This document shows, piece by piece, positions 1 to 10,677 of a stretch of 64,000 nt of DNA; within the stretch, counting starts at the first letter, position 1; each line of letters begins with the position of its first letter. The position numbers and the translations under genes are program-made. The notes below the pieces were generated by a model. That model saw nothing but the letters and a program-made list of their open reading frames with translations, made no database searches and was not told the origin of the DNA. Origin of the DNA: Viridothelium virens (Eukaryota > Ascomycota > Dothideomycetes > Trypetheliales > Trypetheliaceae); the NCBI GenBank assembly GCA_010094025.1, contig ML991790.1, positions 62,001 to 126,000 on the forward strand, in the 5' to 3' direction.

Positions 1-802
1 GGGTGGCCGTGAAGCAGGGCGGTGGTTGCGGAGGATGCTGGTAGCGTGCTGGTGCCATGGAGACGTTCGAGAGAGGTCTTGAGGCTGCAGGCCGTGCTTT
101 GGAAGCTGAAGGAGCAAATTGGGATACAATATTGGAGAGACGGGGTGAGAAGCGTGGGAAAGCCAGGTTAAAGGCGAGAGCGAGGAAGAGGAGGACGGAG
201 AGGAGGAAAAGGAAATACGAAGCTCGCTTCAGCGCCAGCCTGTGTGATTTCCGGCGGTGTGATAAATTAGGATTGTTTTCTAGGTAAGGGACTTGCCGAA
301 CTCCCTCAATGGCACTGGGAGTAGCGATTGCGTATCGTGTCACGGATGAGGAACGTGGGTATGCAGCAGGGTTATATGCAGATCTCGGCCCTGCATGGTG
401 TTGCATCTCTCTTCTCCACATTTTGGGTACGTTTCAACTTCGCGATGCTTGGCGTCTGACCTGCAACACCTCGGGAATCACGATCGATCGAATTCTGCAA
501 AATTCCCATTGCTAGCCTAGGTAACACTGTATTTGGGCCAATGTGGAGTCGATTAGTATCTGGGATCCTTTCAACGAGTCTTGATACTACGATTTGTAAA
601 TGATGCAGGGTGTGCTATTTACTGGATCCATGGTTTACTACAGCCTTGATCCAAACAGTGCAAGCTTAATTAGGATATCGAGTCTAGTGAACTGAAACAG
701 CTGAGAAATACCGTCATGTTCCCTCCACACAGACAAGGAATTTTCTGTGGAGCATCCCAGACATGATTTATCCTCATTAACCTATCCTCTGCTCTACTAC
801 AC
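1..802. other. No supportable gene at left edge
   Basis: Only short open frames occur here (57-287 and 309-515 on +). They are Arg/Lys-rich or low-complexity, show no recognisable domain and no splice partner. The first 250 bases are G-rich and could be the edge of a gene lying outside the window. The last part is the 3' flank of the aminotransferase gene. Confidence 0.4.
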
Positions 803-2269
803 TCAAGCACCATCCTGCGCGGTCTCCCTGACCACTTGATCGACGGCCTTTGCGAAATACTCGAAGTTCTTACTGTTCAGTCCAGCCATTGAGATCCTGC
901 CGTTCTTCGTCATGTACACATGGAATTCCTCCCTCAATCTTAGCACTTGCTTCTCGGTGAGCCCCGTAAAACTGAACATGCCGATTTGATCGGTGATATG
1001 GTCCCAGGTTCCCGGTGTGCCCATTTTATCTAACGCTGCCTTCAGCTTCTGCCTCATGTCAATAATCCGACCACTCATAGTCCGAAGGTTCGCCTCCCAC
1101 TCCGCGAAGAGCTTGTCATCGTTGAGGACTAGAGACGCAATTCGAGCACCGTAAGCTGGAGGGTTACTAATCTCGGATCGCTGGAGAATGGCAAGCTGCG
1201 AGGCAACTCGGTTTGCCGTCTCAGAGGCATCGGAAGCTGGGCCGGTGACGAAATGGAAGCATCCTGCACGTTCGCCATAGAGACCAAAGTTCTTGGCGTA
1301 TGATTGGGCAATGCACATTTCAAATCCTTCTTGGATGAAATGACGGATTGCCCATGCGTCTCGAGCAAGATCTCCTGATGCGAACCCTTGGTAGGCACAG
1401 TCGAAGAAGGGAAAGTGGTTCTTGTTGTGGATCGTCTTGGCGATCTGCTTCCATTGCTCTTGGGTAGGGTCGACTCCAGTTGGATTGTGTGCACAAGCAT
1501 GAAGAACGATTATGCTTCCATCTGGTGCCCTGTCTATTGCATCGATCATACCATCAAAGTCGAGTCCTTTAGTTTTGGCGGAGAAGTAGGGATATGTCTT
1601 AATTGGGAGTTGAACGTTGGTGAAGATTTGGTTGTGGTTGGCCCATGTTGGCGAGGAGAGATACACCGCCTTCTCTTGACCTTGTCTGTAAAATTTTGCA
1701 AGGAAAAGCGCTCCAAGGTGGACTGCTCCTGTGCCTGAGATGGTTTGAAAACTGCGAACCTGGAGATGTGGTCAATGAGAAGGAAGGCAGCTTGTAAACG
1801 GACGGCACCTACCCGCTGTTCCTTGATTGCAAGACTGTCAACCCCAAGAAGTACCTTCTGTGATGCATTGGTGAACTCTGCTAGACCGGCAATTGGAAGA
1901 TATTCGTGATTGAGATTTGGATCTTCGTGTAGCTTTTGGTCCGCCTAGGATTATTTCTATCAGCACCAGCTTGCAAGCTACCCAAATGCCGCTTCACCAT
2001 ACGTGTTTGACGACTGGTAAAATCCACGGTTTAGCATTGTCATCCCTGTAAGCTCCAATACCCAGGTCAACTTTCTTGTCGGATGTGTCCTTGCGGTAAG
2101 CTGCCATCAACCCGAAGAGAGGGTCTTCGGGCGCTTGAGGAACTGCATCAGAGCGAAAAGCAGTCGGCTTTGCGACGGCCATTTGTCCTGAAATTTGTCC
2201 TGAAATTTGTTGGAGTCGATTTTGAGGGTTGTTGAGGTTGGAGCGAAAAGTTGAAGCTGCAGGTGGCAT
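803..2269 (-). CDS. Aspartate aminotransferase, probably mitochondrial
   Basis: PLP-dependent class I aminotransferase that interconverts aspartate and 2-oxoglutarate with oxaloacetate and glutamate, serving the malate-aspartate shuttle. Three exons: 2269-2003, 1944-1813 and 1759-803. Both introns (2002-1945, 1812-1760) are phase 0 with GTATGG/CTAG and GTAGGT/CCAG ends. The spliced protein is 451 aa. Visible landmarks are HNPTGVD near residue 224, the Schiff-base lysine in SYAKNFGLYGERAG (about Lys289), and RISMAGLNSKN near the C-terminus, all typical of the eukaryotic family. The extra N-terminal ~30 residues, rich in Ser/Arg/Asn/Gln and poor in acids, fit a mitochondrial presequence. A 12-bp tandem duplication there doubles the tetrapeptide ISGQ. 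A second in-frame Met at MAVAKPT could give a form without the presequence. Family assignment is firm; location is inferred. Confidence 0.93.
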
Positions 2270-2663
2270 GTTGTACCCGAGCTTCCTGGACGTATGCGGT
2301 AGCTACAGACGTGGCGGGACTCGTTTCACTTTGGTCTCACCGCCAGATGGTAGGTCAATATCCGATGAACACTGAGATTCGAACGAACACTTTTGACAAA
2401 GTGCATGTTTATTTCCCCGGCTACTAGATGTCCTCGGTTGTGAGGGTTAGCGGTCACTGGGGACTATCAGGGACTTCCGCTTTGTGATGACCTCAAAGAT
2501 TTCCATCTCTCGGTAGAGACCGAGGTCCAGCGCAGACCAATCACACGACAATGATACTTAGTCAGACGGTGAGACCATCAGAAACGTTTTTCACATTTGT
2601 TAAAACGTTATAGAACAGTCTCACAGGGTTGATCTCCCAAATGCAGCGGGTGCTAGAATGATG
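2270..2663. other. Intergenic, AAT start to Ufe1 3' end
   Basis: Upstream flank of the aminotransferase and 3' flank of the SNARE gene, both on the minus strand. It holds the aminotransferase promoter by position; no specific site was recognised. Confidence 0.5.
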
Positions 2664-3878
2664 CTAGAATATCAAATCCCAAATAATAAGCGTAGTGCAC
2701 AACGCGCTCGTCCCCCAAAATACCATTTGAGCTGTGCTTCTCCGTTCAGCGGCCTTCTTCAACTCTTTATTGCCCTTGCCCACGTTCTCTTCTGTGAAGG
2801 ACGAGTCTTGAACAAGCTGGTCTATGTGTGCGGACTGCACCGCAAGATTGTTCGCTAGGGTCGTTTGCAATTCGGATATTTCGATCAAAGACCGCTCCGC
2901 ATTTCTTCGTAGGTAGTTAGTCATTGATCCGTGAGCCAGTACGGGTGAGAGACTGACCTGACTTGATCCAATGTATCTTCGTAGTGTTTCAGCATGCCTT
3001 GGTTCTCCTCTTCGAACAACTGCAGTTGCTCTGAGCTCAACGATTGTTCGGCTTCTATCCTACTCTTATCATCCACGGCAGCAGTTGGAGATAAAGTATT
3101 GTAACTTGGTTTCTTGAGCTCTTTAGGTGCATGCCCATTCATCGCGGTTGCATCCAAACTTGTCGAGAAGTCGCTTGGCCGCGCCCCTTGATTCTTGTAG
3201 AGAATACTCTTGCTTTTCTCCATTTCTCTTGTGAGCCTCACCTCCATCATCTCGCTTTGCACCCTTCCGCATTCCTCTAGCCGTCGCTGTAGAAACCAGA
3301 TGACACCTTCTCGATGCATTTTCAGTGTATTCGCCTTAGCCTCTTCGGCTTCTTCCTCTGGACTTTTGGCTGTGATTGCACCACCTGCTGCCCATCGTCC
3401 CAGTGCGCCCAATCCATCTCGCGCTCGCTTCTTCAGCGCAATCTGAGATTCAATTGCCTGCCGTTGCTGCTCAGTCTCCGAAAGGGTGTCAATTGCTGCA
3501 TTGAGTTCGCGCAGTAATTTCTTTGCCTGTGCATCGATCTCGGTACGCTGCTGATCGGTGAGGTATTTACGATCCTTGTCTTGGGCACGGATTGATATGG
3601 ACTCTTCGCGTGTCAATTGCTTCCTTCGCGGCGGATGGGCAACTGAGAGATAGGACTGTCGTATTGAGCGTAGATAGCTATTTAGCTCGACTAGCCGCGA
3701 ATTCTGGAGCTATGAGGAAGTTGCCATTATCGAGAAGCATTGGCTGGAGCCTACTTACGATACTGTAAGCTTCCTTGAGAAATTCATCCAGCTCTTGTAC
3801 ATTGTATTGACGAGTCCGGATACGGACTTTACCATGCTTCTGCAAGCAGGTCTCGAATAAGGGTGTAATGTCGGCCAT
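2664..3878 (-). CDS. ufe1: ER t-SNARE, syntaxin-18/Ufe1 family
   Basis: Tail-anchored Qa-SNARE of the endoplasmic reticulum that receives Golgi-derived COPI vesicles. Three exons: 3878-3759, 3709-2958 and 2904-2664, giving 370 aa. Introns are 3758-3710 (GTAAGT...ATAG) and 2957-2905 (GTCAGT...GAAG). The N-terminus MADITPLFETCLQKHGK is the Syntaxin-18 N-terminal signature, followed by DEFLKEAY and the SYLRSIRQSYLS segment recovered only after splicing. Residues about 285-345 form the heptad SNARE motif with the zero-layer region LVQDSS. The last 20 residues are a hydrophobic anchor ending at IWDLIF. Length fits fungal Ufe1. It lies head-to-head with the MFS gene, sharing a ~470-bp promoter region. 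Confidence 0.9.
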
Positions 3879-4346
3879 TCAAATGCGGCTTAAAGAATGG
3901 TGATGATGGATCATTGCTGGCAATTTTCTGGTACATTGGTGGACCGAGCTTCGGACCCTATTTCTTGGCACCGAATCGACGAAAAAGGGTGAGTATCGTA
4001 ATGCACCACCCGCACCTCTTATCGGCAATGCGGCACCAGATGGATATGGAGAGTCCAGCATACTGGCAGTGCTAAATATCTAGCGTAATCATGGACTTCA
4101 ATGTAAGTCTCGCGATAATTGTGACGATGTTCATCAATTTTATGATCAATTTCCATTTGCTGCGCTTTCCATTCACAAGTTCCCAACATGGAAACACCAC
4201 GTTAAAGTAATTGTGTTGTGTCCTATTTGGCTATTTTAATATTTCAACACTTCTGAAAAAGGCCTATTGGCTCGTGACCTTATCACAATCCCAATCACCG
4301 AGGTTTTGTCGTGGCTCTTCCACATTATATCCAGAATGAAATCGGA
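3879..4346. promoter_or_regulatory. Divergent promoter between ufe1 and MFS gene
   Basis: Non-coding by inspection. It separates two genes transcribed away from each other, so it should hold both promoters. It is AT-rich in its middle (about 4080-4260). No specific factor site can be supported. Confidence 0.5.
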
Positions 4347-6134
4347 ATGGGCCATCTAAATCCACTTTCTCAAATCAGCAAAGAGACGGCCATGGATGTA
4401 GTGAGTGAAGCGCATAGAATATCAGGCGATACTGCAGCTCCAGACTTATCAGACAGGGATGAAGTGTTCAAAGAGACGGAGCAGCTATCCGAAGAAAAGC
4501 AGCTAGAGCTCAACGCTGAGCGGATCGAGCAGCTTCCTCCATCGGGTCAAGATGAAGACGAAGAATCCCCCGAGGGACCTCCGCGCGATCTGGAGGCTTT
4601 GGCAGCTACCTTATCGAACGATCCTCTACATTCGGTCTTCAGCAAAAGGCAGAAATGGTTCATAGTCTTCATGGTTGGATGTGCGGGATTCTTTTCACCT
4701 CTCTCGGCCAACATATATTTTCCAGCTCTGAATACTCTAACTCAGGAATACCATACCACTAGCTCAGTGATGAATCTTACTTTGACTTCCTATATGATAT
4801 TCCAAGGCCTCGCCCCGACAATCTTTGGTGACCTGGCGGACATGGCAGGACGGCGGCCAGCATATATCATCGGCTTCATCATCTACGTTGGAGCTTGCGT
4901 CGGCATAGCTCTTCAAAACACCTACGCAGGTCTCCTCGTGCTTCGATGTCTGCAAAGCAGCGGTAGTAGCGCCACAATCGCGCTTGGCAGTGGAGTTGCT
5001 GCAGACATAGCGACTGCCGCAGAACGTGGAACTTACATGGGCTGGGTGACGACTGGTCCAATGATCGCTCCCCCTCTCGGTCCGGTACTAGGTGGCCTTC
5101 TTGCTCAATACCTTGGCTGGCGCTCCATCTTTTGGTTCCTCTCGATTTGCGCTGGAGTCTTTCTCATCCCTTTCTCCATCGCTTTTCCCGAGACAGGTCG
5201 CAACGTGGTTGGCAACGGCTCCATCCCATCCCAGGGCTGGAACATGTCCCTACTGAACTACCTCAAGACGCGCAAAGCCGTTCGAGGAAGCCCCTCCAAC
5301 GACCTATCCCGCCCGACATCTCGTGAATCGAACCGCCTCGCCCAGCAATCCCTCGCGCGCCAACGCCGCCTCCGCTTCCCCAACCCGCTCAACACCCTCA
5401 AGCTCATCCGCGAAAAGGACGTCGGCATGCTCCTCCTGTACAACTCGCTCATCTACACCGCCTTCTACGACGTCATCGCCAGCCTCCCATTCCTCTTCCA
5501 GCAGACCTACGGCTTCAACTCCCTCCAAGTCGGCCTCTGCTTCATCCCCTTCGGCATCGGCTGCTTCGCCGCCCCGCTCCTCAACGGCCGCCTCGTCGAC
5601 TGGAACTTCCGCCGCGTCGCCGCTCGCCTACATGTCGCTGTCGACCGGCACCGCGGCAACAGCTTGCACGACTTCCCGATCGAGCGCACGAGGATCCAGG
5701 TCGCGTATCCGCTGCTTTACACGGGGACTGCGGCGTTGCTGGCGTATGGGTGGGTGATGCAGATGGAGAGGCCGGCGTTGGCGGCGCCGCTGGTGCTGCA
5801 GTTTCTCATGGGCATTGCGCTAACGGGTGCCTTTCAGTGCTTAAGTGTGTTGCTGGTGGATCTATATCCGTTGAGTCCGAGTACGGCGACGGCGTCGAAT
5901 AATCTGGTGAGGTGTCTGATGGGGGCGGCGGGGACGGCGGTCATTATTCAGATGATTGAGGGGATGGGAAGGGGGTGGTGCTTTACGTTCCTGGCGGCGG
6001 TGATTTTTGTGACGAGTCCGATGATGTGGGCTTTGACGAAGTGGGGGCCGGGGTGGAGGGAGGAGAGGAGAGTGAGGATGGAGAAGGAGAAAGAAAGGAT
6101 GGTGGTGGAAAAGGATAGCGGAAGAAATACATAG
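4347..6134 (+). CDS. MFS drug:H+ antiporter, QDR-like (DHA1)
   Basis: Plasma-membrane exporter of the DHA1 family, closest in pattern to the QDR subgroup that exports drugs, polyamines or spore-wall precursors. The reading frame is open from 4311, but that is GTG; the first ATG is 4347 (595 aa) and a second in good context is 4392. An acidic cytosolic N-tail precedes twelve predicted membrane segments. SPLSANIYFPALNTL marks TM1, FGDLADMAGRRPAYI is the loop 2-3 MFS signature, and GPVLGGLLAQYLGWR is motif C of antiporters. A long basic Ser/Arg-rich loop lies in the middle (about 5260-5400). FPIERTRIQ after TM8 is a QDR-type block. No intron is needed. Codon use shifts sharply: the stretch 5330-5640 is strongly C-ending while the first third is not. 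Substrate is unknown. Confidence 0.88.
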   Translation: MGHLNPLSQISKETAMDVVSEAHRISGDTAAPDLSDRDEVFKETEQLSEEKQLELNAERIEQLPPSGQDEDEESPEGPPRDLEALAATLSNDPLHSVFSKRQKWFIVFMVGCAGFFSPLSANIYFPALNTLTQEYHTTSSVMNLTLTSYMIFQGLAPTIFGDLADMAGRRPAYIIGFIIYVGACVGIALQNTYAGLLVLRCLQSSGSSATIALGSGVAADIATAAERGTYMGWVTTGPMIAPPLGPVLGGLLAQYLGWRSIFWFLSICAGVFLIPFSIAFPETGRNVVGNGSIPSQGWNMSLLNYLKTRKAVRGSPSNDLSRPTSRESNRLAQQSLARQRRLRFPNPLNTLKLIREKDVGMLLLYNSLIYTAFYDVIASLPFLFQQTYGFNSLQVGLCFIPFGIGCFAAPLLNGRLVDWNFRRVAARLHVAVDRHRGNSLHDFPIERTRIQVAYPLLYTGTAALLAYGWVMQMERPALAAPLVLQFLMGIALTGAFQCLSVLLVDLYPLSPSTATASNNLVRCLMGAAGTAVIIQMIEGMGRGWCFTFLAAVIFVTSPMMWALTKWGPGWREERRVRMEKEKERMVVEKDSGRNT

Positions 6135-7532
6135 TGGGCAATGGGAACGAGGAACAAGGGATGGTTCGTTCCAAGGAACGGATACGCTAGGTAGGTGATT
6201 GAAAGTACACAATTCTTGGCCTGGCAAGTTTGACTTCCCCAGTAGGTGTTGACCAGTGCTGTTGTCCCTGTCCCCTGATTCAAAACGAAAATTCCTGTTC
6301 GGGGAGTTCCCCTGCATTCGCCACTAAACACATAGGATCTAAGAAGTCTTCTATTCGATTCCAACAATATAAGAATCGTGAACGGTAGTAAGCAACAATG
6401 AAGTCTTTCACAAAAAGGTCTTCAACAGACGACATTCACGTCTCAAAGATTGTGTCATGTCAGAGAGCCGATGGCCATTAGGAGATCTGTTCTTCGGAAC
6501 TTGATTATATTGCTGGAGAATGGTAAATAATGCGCAATATCAAGGATCTAGATTGTGACTAACGACGCAAAGTGTCTTCTGCGAGGTAGTGGTCCCCAAG
6601 TAGTAGTCTAGAAAAGTACGAGACTCCCCTCCATTAACTTCGTGGCCGGATCAAACGAGCACCGCATCATGCTTCGAGGTTAGTTGGATAATACGAAGAG
6701 CCATCGAGGGTGTTGTAAGAATGTAGTCGTACTTCCAAAACCGTTCCTTTGTCGAAAGACGCACCCCGTCAGGAGACAAATTCCTGGTCTAAGTACTTCA
6801 AGAGTCTCTTACGCGAGGTTAAAGTTCATATTAGTATACTGTTGTTCTTTAGCTACTATCTCTCCACCAAGGAACTAGTCTATAACGAGAGAATCTTCCC
6901 GGGTGATCCTGACGTCGATCGGACGCTAGTTCCTATAGGTACAGCTATGATAGCCGCTGCGGCCAAGTCTCTCCTGCTTATTCACGACGACTTACATATA
7001 GTCAGATCTTGGTGATGTAGTGAGATGGTGCCATTGAGAGAGTATAGAGGTATTCGCTTCATAGGACAGTATGTGCCGGGACTCTCGTTGGGTGGACGAG
7101 GAGCCTTGGTCTCGCGACACAGGGATTCAGCTTATCTTGGCGATCGCAAGTGTGCTTGTGCTACCATGTATCGAAGGAGGTACCGTTCTACCGTTTCTGG
7201 AAGCCTATGCAAGTCGAACTGCCTGTTTCGACCTGTACATTTGCTGCGTGTGTTGTCGCCTGACGCTACGGGTGCTGTCTGCAGGCTGCTTGTCACACGT
7301 TTTCCCATCACTTTTGCCTATCCCCACAGTAAGCAAACATACCTAGCCAAAGCCAGTCAGGTAATACTGGCAGAAGGTCTTCCTTCTGACCTGCCTAAAA
7401 CATACCGTGCCCTAGCTGATTGGGCCACGTCCCTCTCTCTAACCTCCTTCATCACGCACGCGGACGACGCTCGCCTTACCAACCCACTACTACCGAGACC
7501 CTCGACCTTTCGAAGCTTTCACCTTCTTTATC
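6135..7532. other. Intergenic with an unassigned ATG-less open frame
   Basis: No complete gene is supportable. The + frame 6749-7015 (begins with TTG) has protein-like composition, with EVKVHISILLFF and the block NERIFPGDPDVDRTL, but it lacks an ATG and ends in two close stops. It may be a gene remnant. Other short frames to 7530 look random. Confidence 0.3.
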
Positions 7533-8172
7533 ATGGCGGTGCTTTCTAAGCTGCTCGGGTGCTGTTGTCTTTGGGAGGATCCAGAACCCTCCGAATCCGA
7601 CGAGAAGCAGCGTCTCAAAAACACCGACCATGTCCCATACCAAGATAATAAAAGCGAAGCCGAAGTAGCTCATGACATTATCATCAAATTGTTCGCAGCA
7701 GAGAAGAATGATGCCGCTCTCCGGGCCGACCTTCAATCCACTGTCCACGCGTGCGGCTGGTACGACGGTCTTGCTGCCGCTATTCTCAGCGCTTTGGAAC
7801 AAGCCATCAAGCTGAATGCGGACATGGGCTCAGCTATGAAAGACGCGTATGGAAAAGCTGCCGCCGCTGTCAATCATATCACGGAGTGGGCAGAGGCGCA
7901 CCCAGAGATGGCTGCAGTCGTTGTTACCCTCATTGCGCTCGGAGTCCTTGCTCTGATGATGCCGTGGTTGATGGCGTATTTAGGCTTCACAGAGGAAGGT
8001 ATTCTCGAAGGTAAGTTTGTTGGATGCTTTTGCAATGCAATGTCTTGACAATTAAATAGCATCGTGGGCTGCCCGCTGGCAAACAAGCTATCGAGGCTTT
8101 GTGCCAAAAGGTTCACTGTTTTCCTACTTGCAGAGCCTTGGAACCAAGATTGGACGAAACTGGCATGGCTAG
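7533..8172 (+). CDS. Small membrane protein, interferon-induced 6-16 (IFI6/IFI27)-like
   Basis: Two exons, 7533-8010 and 8060-8172, give 196 aa; the intron is GTAAGT...ATAG. The Ala/Gly-rich hydrophobic segment around MAAVVVTLIALGVLALMMPW, followed by the spliced C-terminus SWAARWQTSYRGFVPKG and SLFSYLQSLGTKIG, matches the fungal branch of the 6-16 domain family, in which a glycine-rich hairpin is followed by GSLFxxLQSLG. The conserved tail appears only after splicing, which strongly supports the intron. The N-terminus has a CCC cluster (residues 10-12), a possible acylation site. Animal members act at mitochondrial or ER membranes in stress and cell death; the fungal role is not established. 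The start is the first ATG in a good context (tatcATGG). Confidence 0.8.
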
Positions 8173-8396
8173 GATCATCGCTTGCCTACGAGGACAGCCA
8201 CAGGAAGAATGCAAACAGGGAAATGGAAAAGCCAGTCATGGACGTATAGTGCAAAAGATTATGTGAGAGAGGCCGACTTCGAAGAAAAGGGCTAGGGCGA
8301 TGGTGCTTGACTTTCACGAGGTGTAGAACAACAGTGCTGCATACATAGCTTCAGCTATTGAACTCCGTCACAATTTGAGCCCTCCGACCCACCTAG

Positions 8397-9475
8397 TTAC
8401 CCCTCAGAGCGGTCAGGGACAGTAATCATCAGCCCAAGAGCTACGTTCCCAGCTTTGATGAACTCTAAGCAATAATTACACAACGGACGGCTTACAAGGA
8501 TTGCTGCTTGATTAAGGAAGACAGGCGGCTCGGCCAGGTGTAGAAGTTCACCTTCCTCGAATTCAATCAGAGCGTGTTTGCTGATGAAATATGCTATGAG
8601 CTGCTTCTCCGCGTGGCTAGCGATATATTGTCCCCTCGATCCTTGGTCGCGGTTCTCACGATTCTGAAGTTGGTGACCAGCCATTCGAGAAATCCTCATA
8701 ACTTCGTTTGTCCACTCCCTTCCTGAAACGGTAATCTTTGTTTTTCCGTGGCTGCAGCCGCTTATGGCCGCAATAGCAGGGTACCCTGATGGACGCTTAA
8801 GGGAAGCCACTGTTTTCCACTCGTTTGGACCGGGATATTCTGCGATACGCGCATCAAGCTGTATCGTCCCTCGATCCGACTTCTTAACGAGTACGCCTGG
8901 AATGCTTGACCCTGTACGAATACCAATCTACTCTTGCTGTGTTGTTGATCCTTTAGCAGCTCAGTAGTCCATCTCCGAGCCTGGTTGGCTACGTAGGTGA
9001 TTTCCCGATATACTTGGTATTCTTCTCCAGAACGTAGATAACGCTTTTCATCGTTTTGAGGACTTGTTCCGCAAGGTTGGTAGTAATGCGACCATGGGCG
9101 TCTCGAAGGTCTTTGTTGGAAACATGTTCTAGAAGATCTTTGACATTCGACTCGTCCTCAACGCGCTGCGTCCATTAGTGGAGACCTGCCGATCTTATTC
9201 TGACTGTCGATATCTGCTCCATGTTCGAGTAGAAGCCTTAGCGTTTCGGGTTATTTCTCGCAAGCCACCAAATTCAGTACTGAGTTCCCCTCCTCATCAA
9301 TGCTATGCAAGAAGATCTCCGCCTTCGAGCTAGTGCGTGTAAAATTTTCGACATTGTGGTCTCCGAACATCAACATTGGTTCACAACATGATCCATCCTC
9401 CTCATAATGAAGGTATCATCTCCTTCAATTGCCTGTTGTATGCGCGTAATGTCTTGTCCTCTGTGCCAATCGTGA
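8397..9475 (-). pseudogene. Broken ankyrin-repeat / nucleotide-deaminase-fold gene
   Basis: The 3' part (8927-8397) is open and encodes a deaminase-fold domain: SHAEKQL supplies the zinc His and catalytic Glu, and RPLCNYCLEF supplies the Cys-x2-Cys. This resembles the fungal deaminases fused to ankyrin repeats. Upstream coding sequence is recognisable but broken. An ankyrin unit reads LRLLLEHGADIDSQNK then GRSPLMDAA. In-frame stops lie at 9251-9253 and 9158-9160, a frame change follows near 9150, and further stops are at 8989-8991 and 8928-8930. The two ankyrin stops can be explained by C-to-T type changes (CAA to TAA; TGG to TGA), as RIP would produce. An alternative is a short functional deaminase starting at the ATG at 8810. 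I favour a pseudogene with a late-surviving domain. Confidence 0.65.
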
Positions 9476-10677
9476 TCGTTTCGATAGCGTCTTCCCAAAA
9501 TTCGGCTATCAGGTAGGTATTATCGCAGTCTCATCGTCGCACAACTTCACATCTCATCGTATACGAAAGCCGACTGTTTTGGAGATAAGTTTGAGGGTGA
9601 GAACATCAACCCTTACTGACGTTGCTCGAAGCTTGTCTAAAAATATATTGTTCATCTCGTACATACAACAGCGATGGTGTTGGACCGGCATATTGTAAGA
9701 AGCTAGACCGGCACCCCGGGCCGATCGGGTCAGATGCTTGGCGAATTCTCTCATCTTGTCACCGGCGGCTCAGGAGAAAACTTTCAGCTCTCCAACCATC
9801 CTATTCAATCATGCCGTCTGAATGTTTGTTTCCGTGTCATTCACAGGTAATGATCTTCAGACATACTGATGATACTACCACTGCAGACTAAAGACTGCTC
9901 ATGCTTCGCCAACTTTCCGGCGAGCCGCTCCGTTGAGTCCTCGCCGACCGGTAGATAAGCCATCTCTACGCATTTTTCTGGAGGCTCGCTTTCGGCTTTG
10001 GCTTACGCTATCTTGTCTTCGATTCGCACTAGTTGTTGCAATAGAAATTGCTAGGGTTTCTCCTGAGAACAACACGACAGTTCTTACCGGCACCTATGGA
10101 CCGGTGAATGCCAAGGATGTCTCTTCTATCTGAAGACAGTGTCGCTTTCCGTTCTTCATCGGGGGACTTGATCGCGTGCAAACTATTTGCCTGCAAGTAG
10201 TCCTTGCTCGTGGAAGGACGAATCCTCCCTTCCTTCGCAACTACACGAATCCGGTGCGCGTTACCTGCCATTTGCTTTTGCCTGCCCATACTCGACACTT
10301 CACAGAGCCCTCCTGGTAGCGGCTGAAGTTGTTGGATGTTTTGCGACGCTAATTCTCCCCCCTCTAACCAGCTTGTGGTGGGATGCACAACGTAAGTGTA
10401 GGTTAGCAAAAGTTGGATCTTGATATAACATGTAATTGTTAGTATACTGTCGCTGACCATGTTGGCCGCATGTGTCGCTGCATCGCGACGACTACCTGGC
10501 CATCTGCACTGCTTCAACAGTCTTCAGAAAGAGTCAACCTCTCTTCGTGTTGTCGCAATGCAATCATCGATCGAGTAAGCAGGCATAAAGCTTCTACGCC
10601 TCACCGGTTCTTAGATCTTACCCTATTCATGCCTTGCTGTCGACTTCTTGGGTCTTCTTTCCTCTCTCCTTTTTTCC
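9476..10677. other. Intergenic, no supportable gene
   Basis: Several 60-160-codon frames on both strands overlap each other (for example 10029-10517 on minus) without domain, splice or composition support. The last ~100 bases before 10678 are pyrimidine-rich, as is common upstream of fungal starts, and belong to the GT90 promoter or leader. Confidence 0.4.

Noticed and set aside
2365-2385. tRNA T-loop-like GTTCGAATCT on minus
   Set aside because: No matching T-stem, D-arm or acceptor stem around it.
5862-6317. 151-codon minus frame at the end of the MFS gene
   Set aside because: His/Pro/Arg-rich shadow of the GC-rich MFS end.
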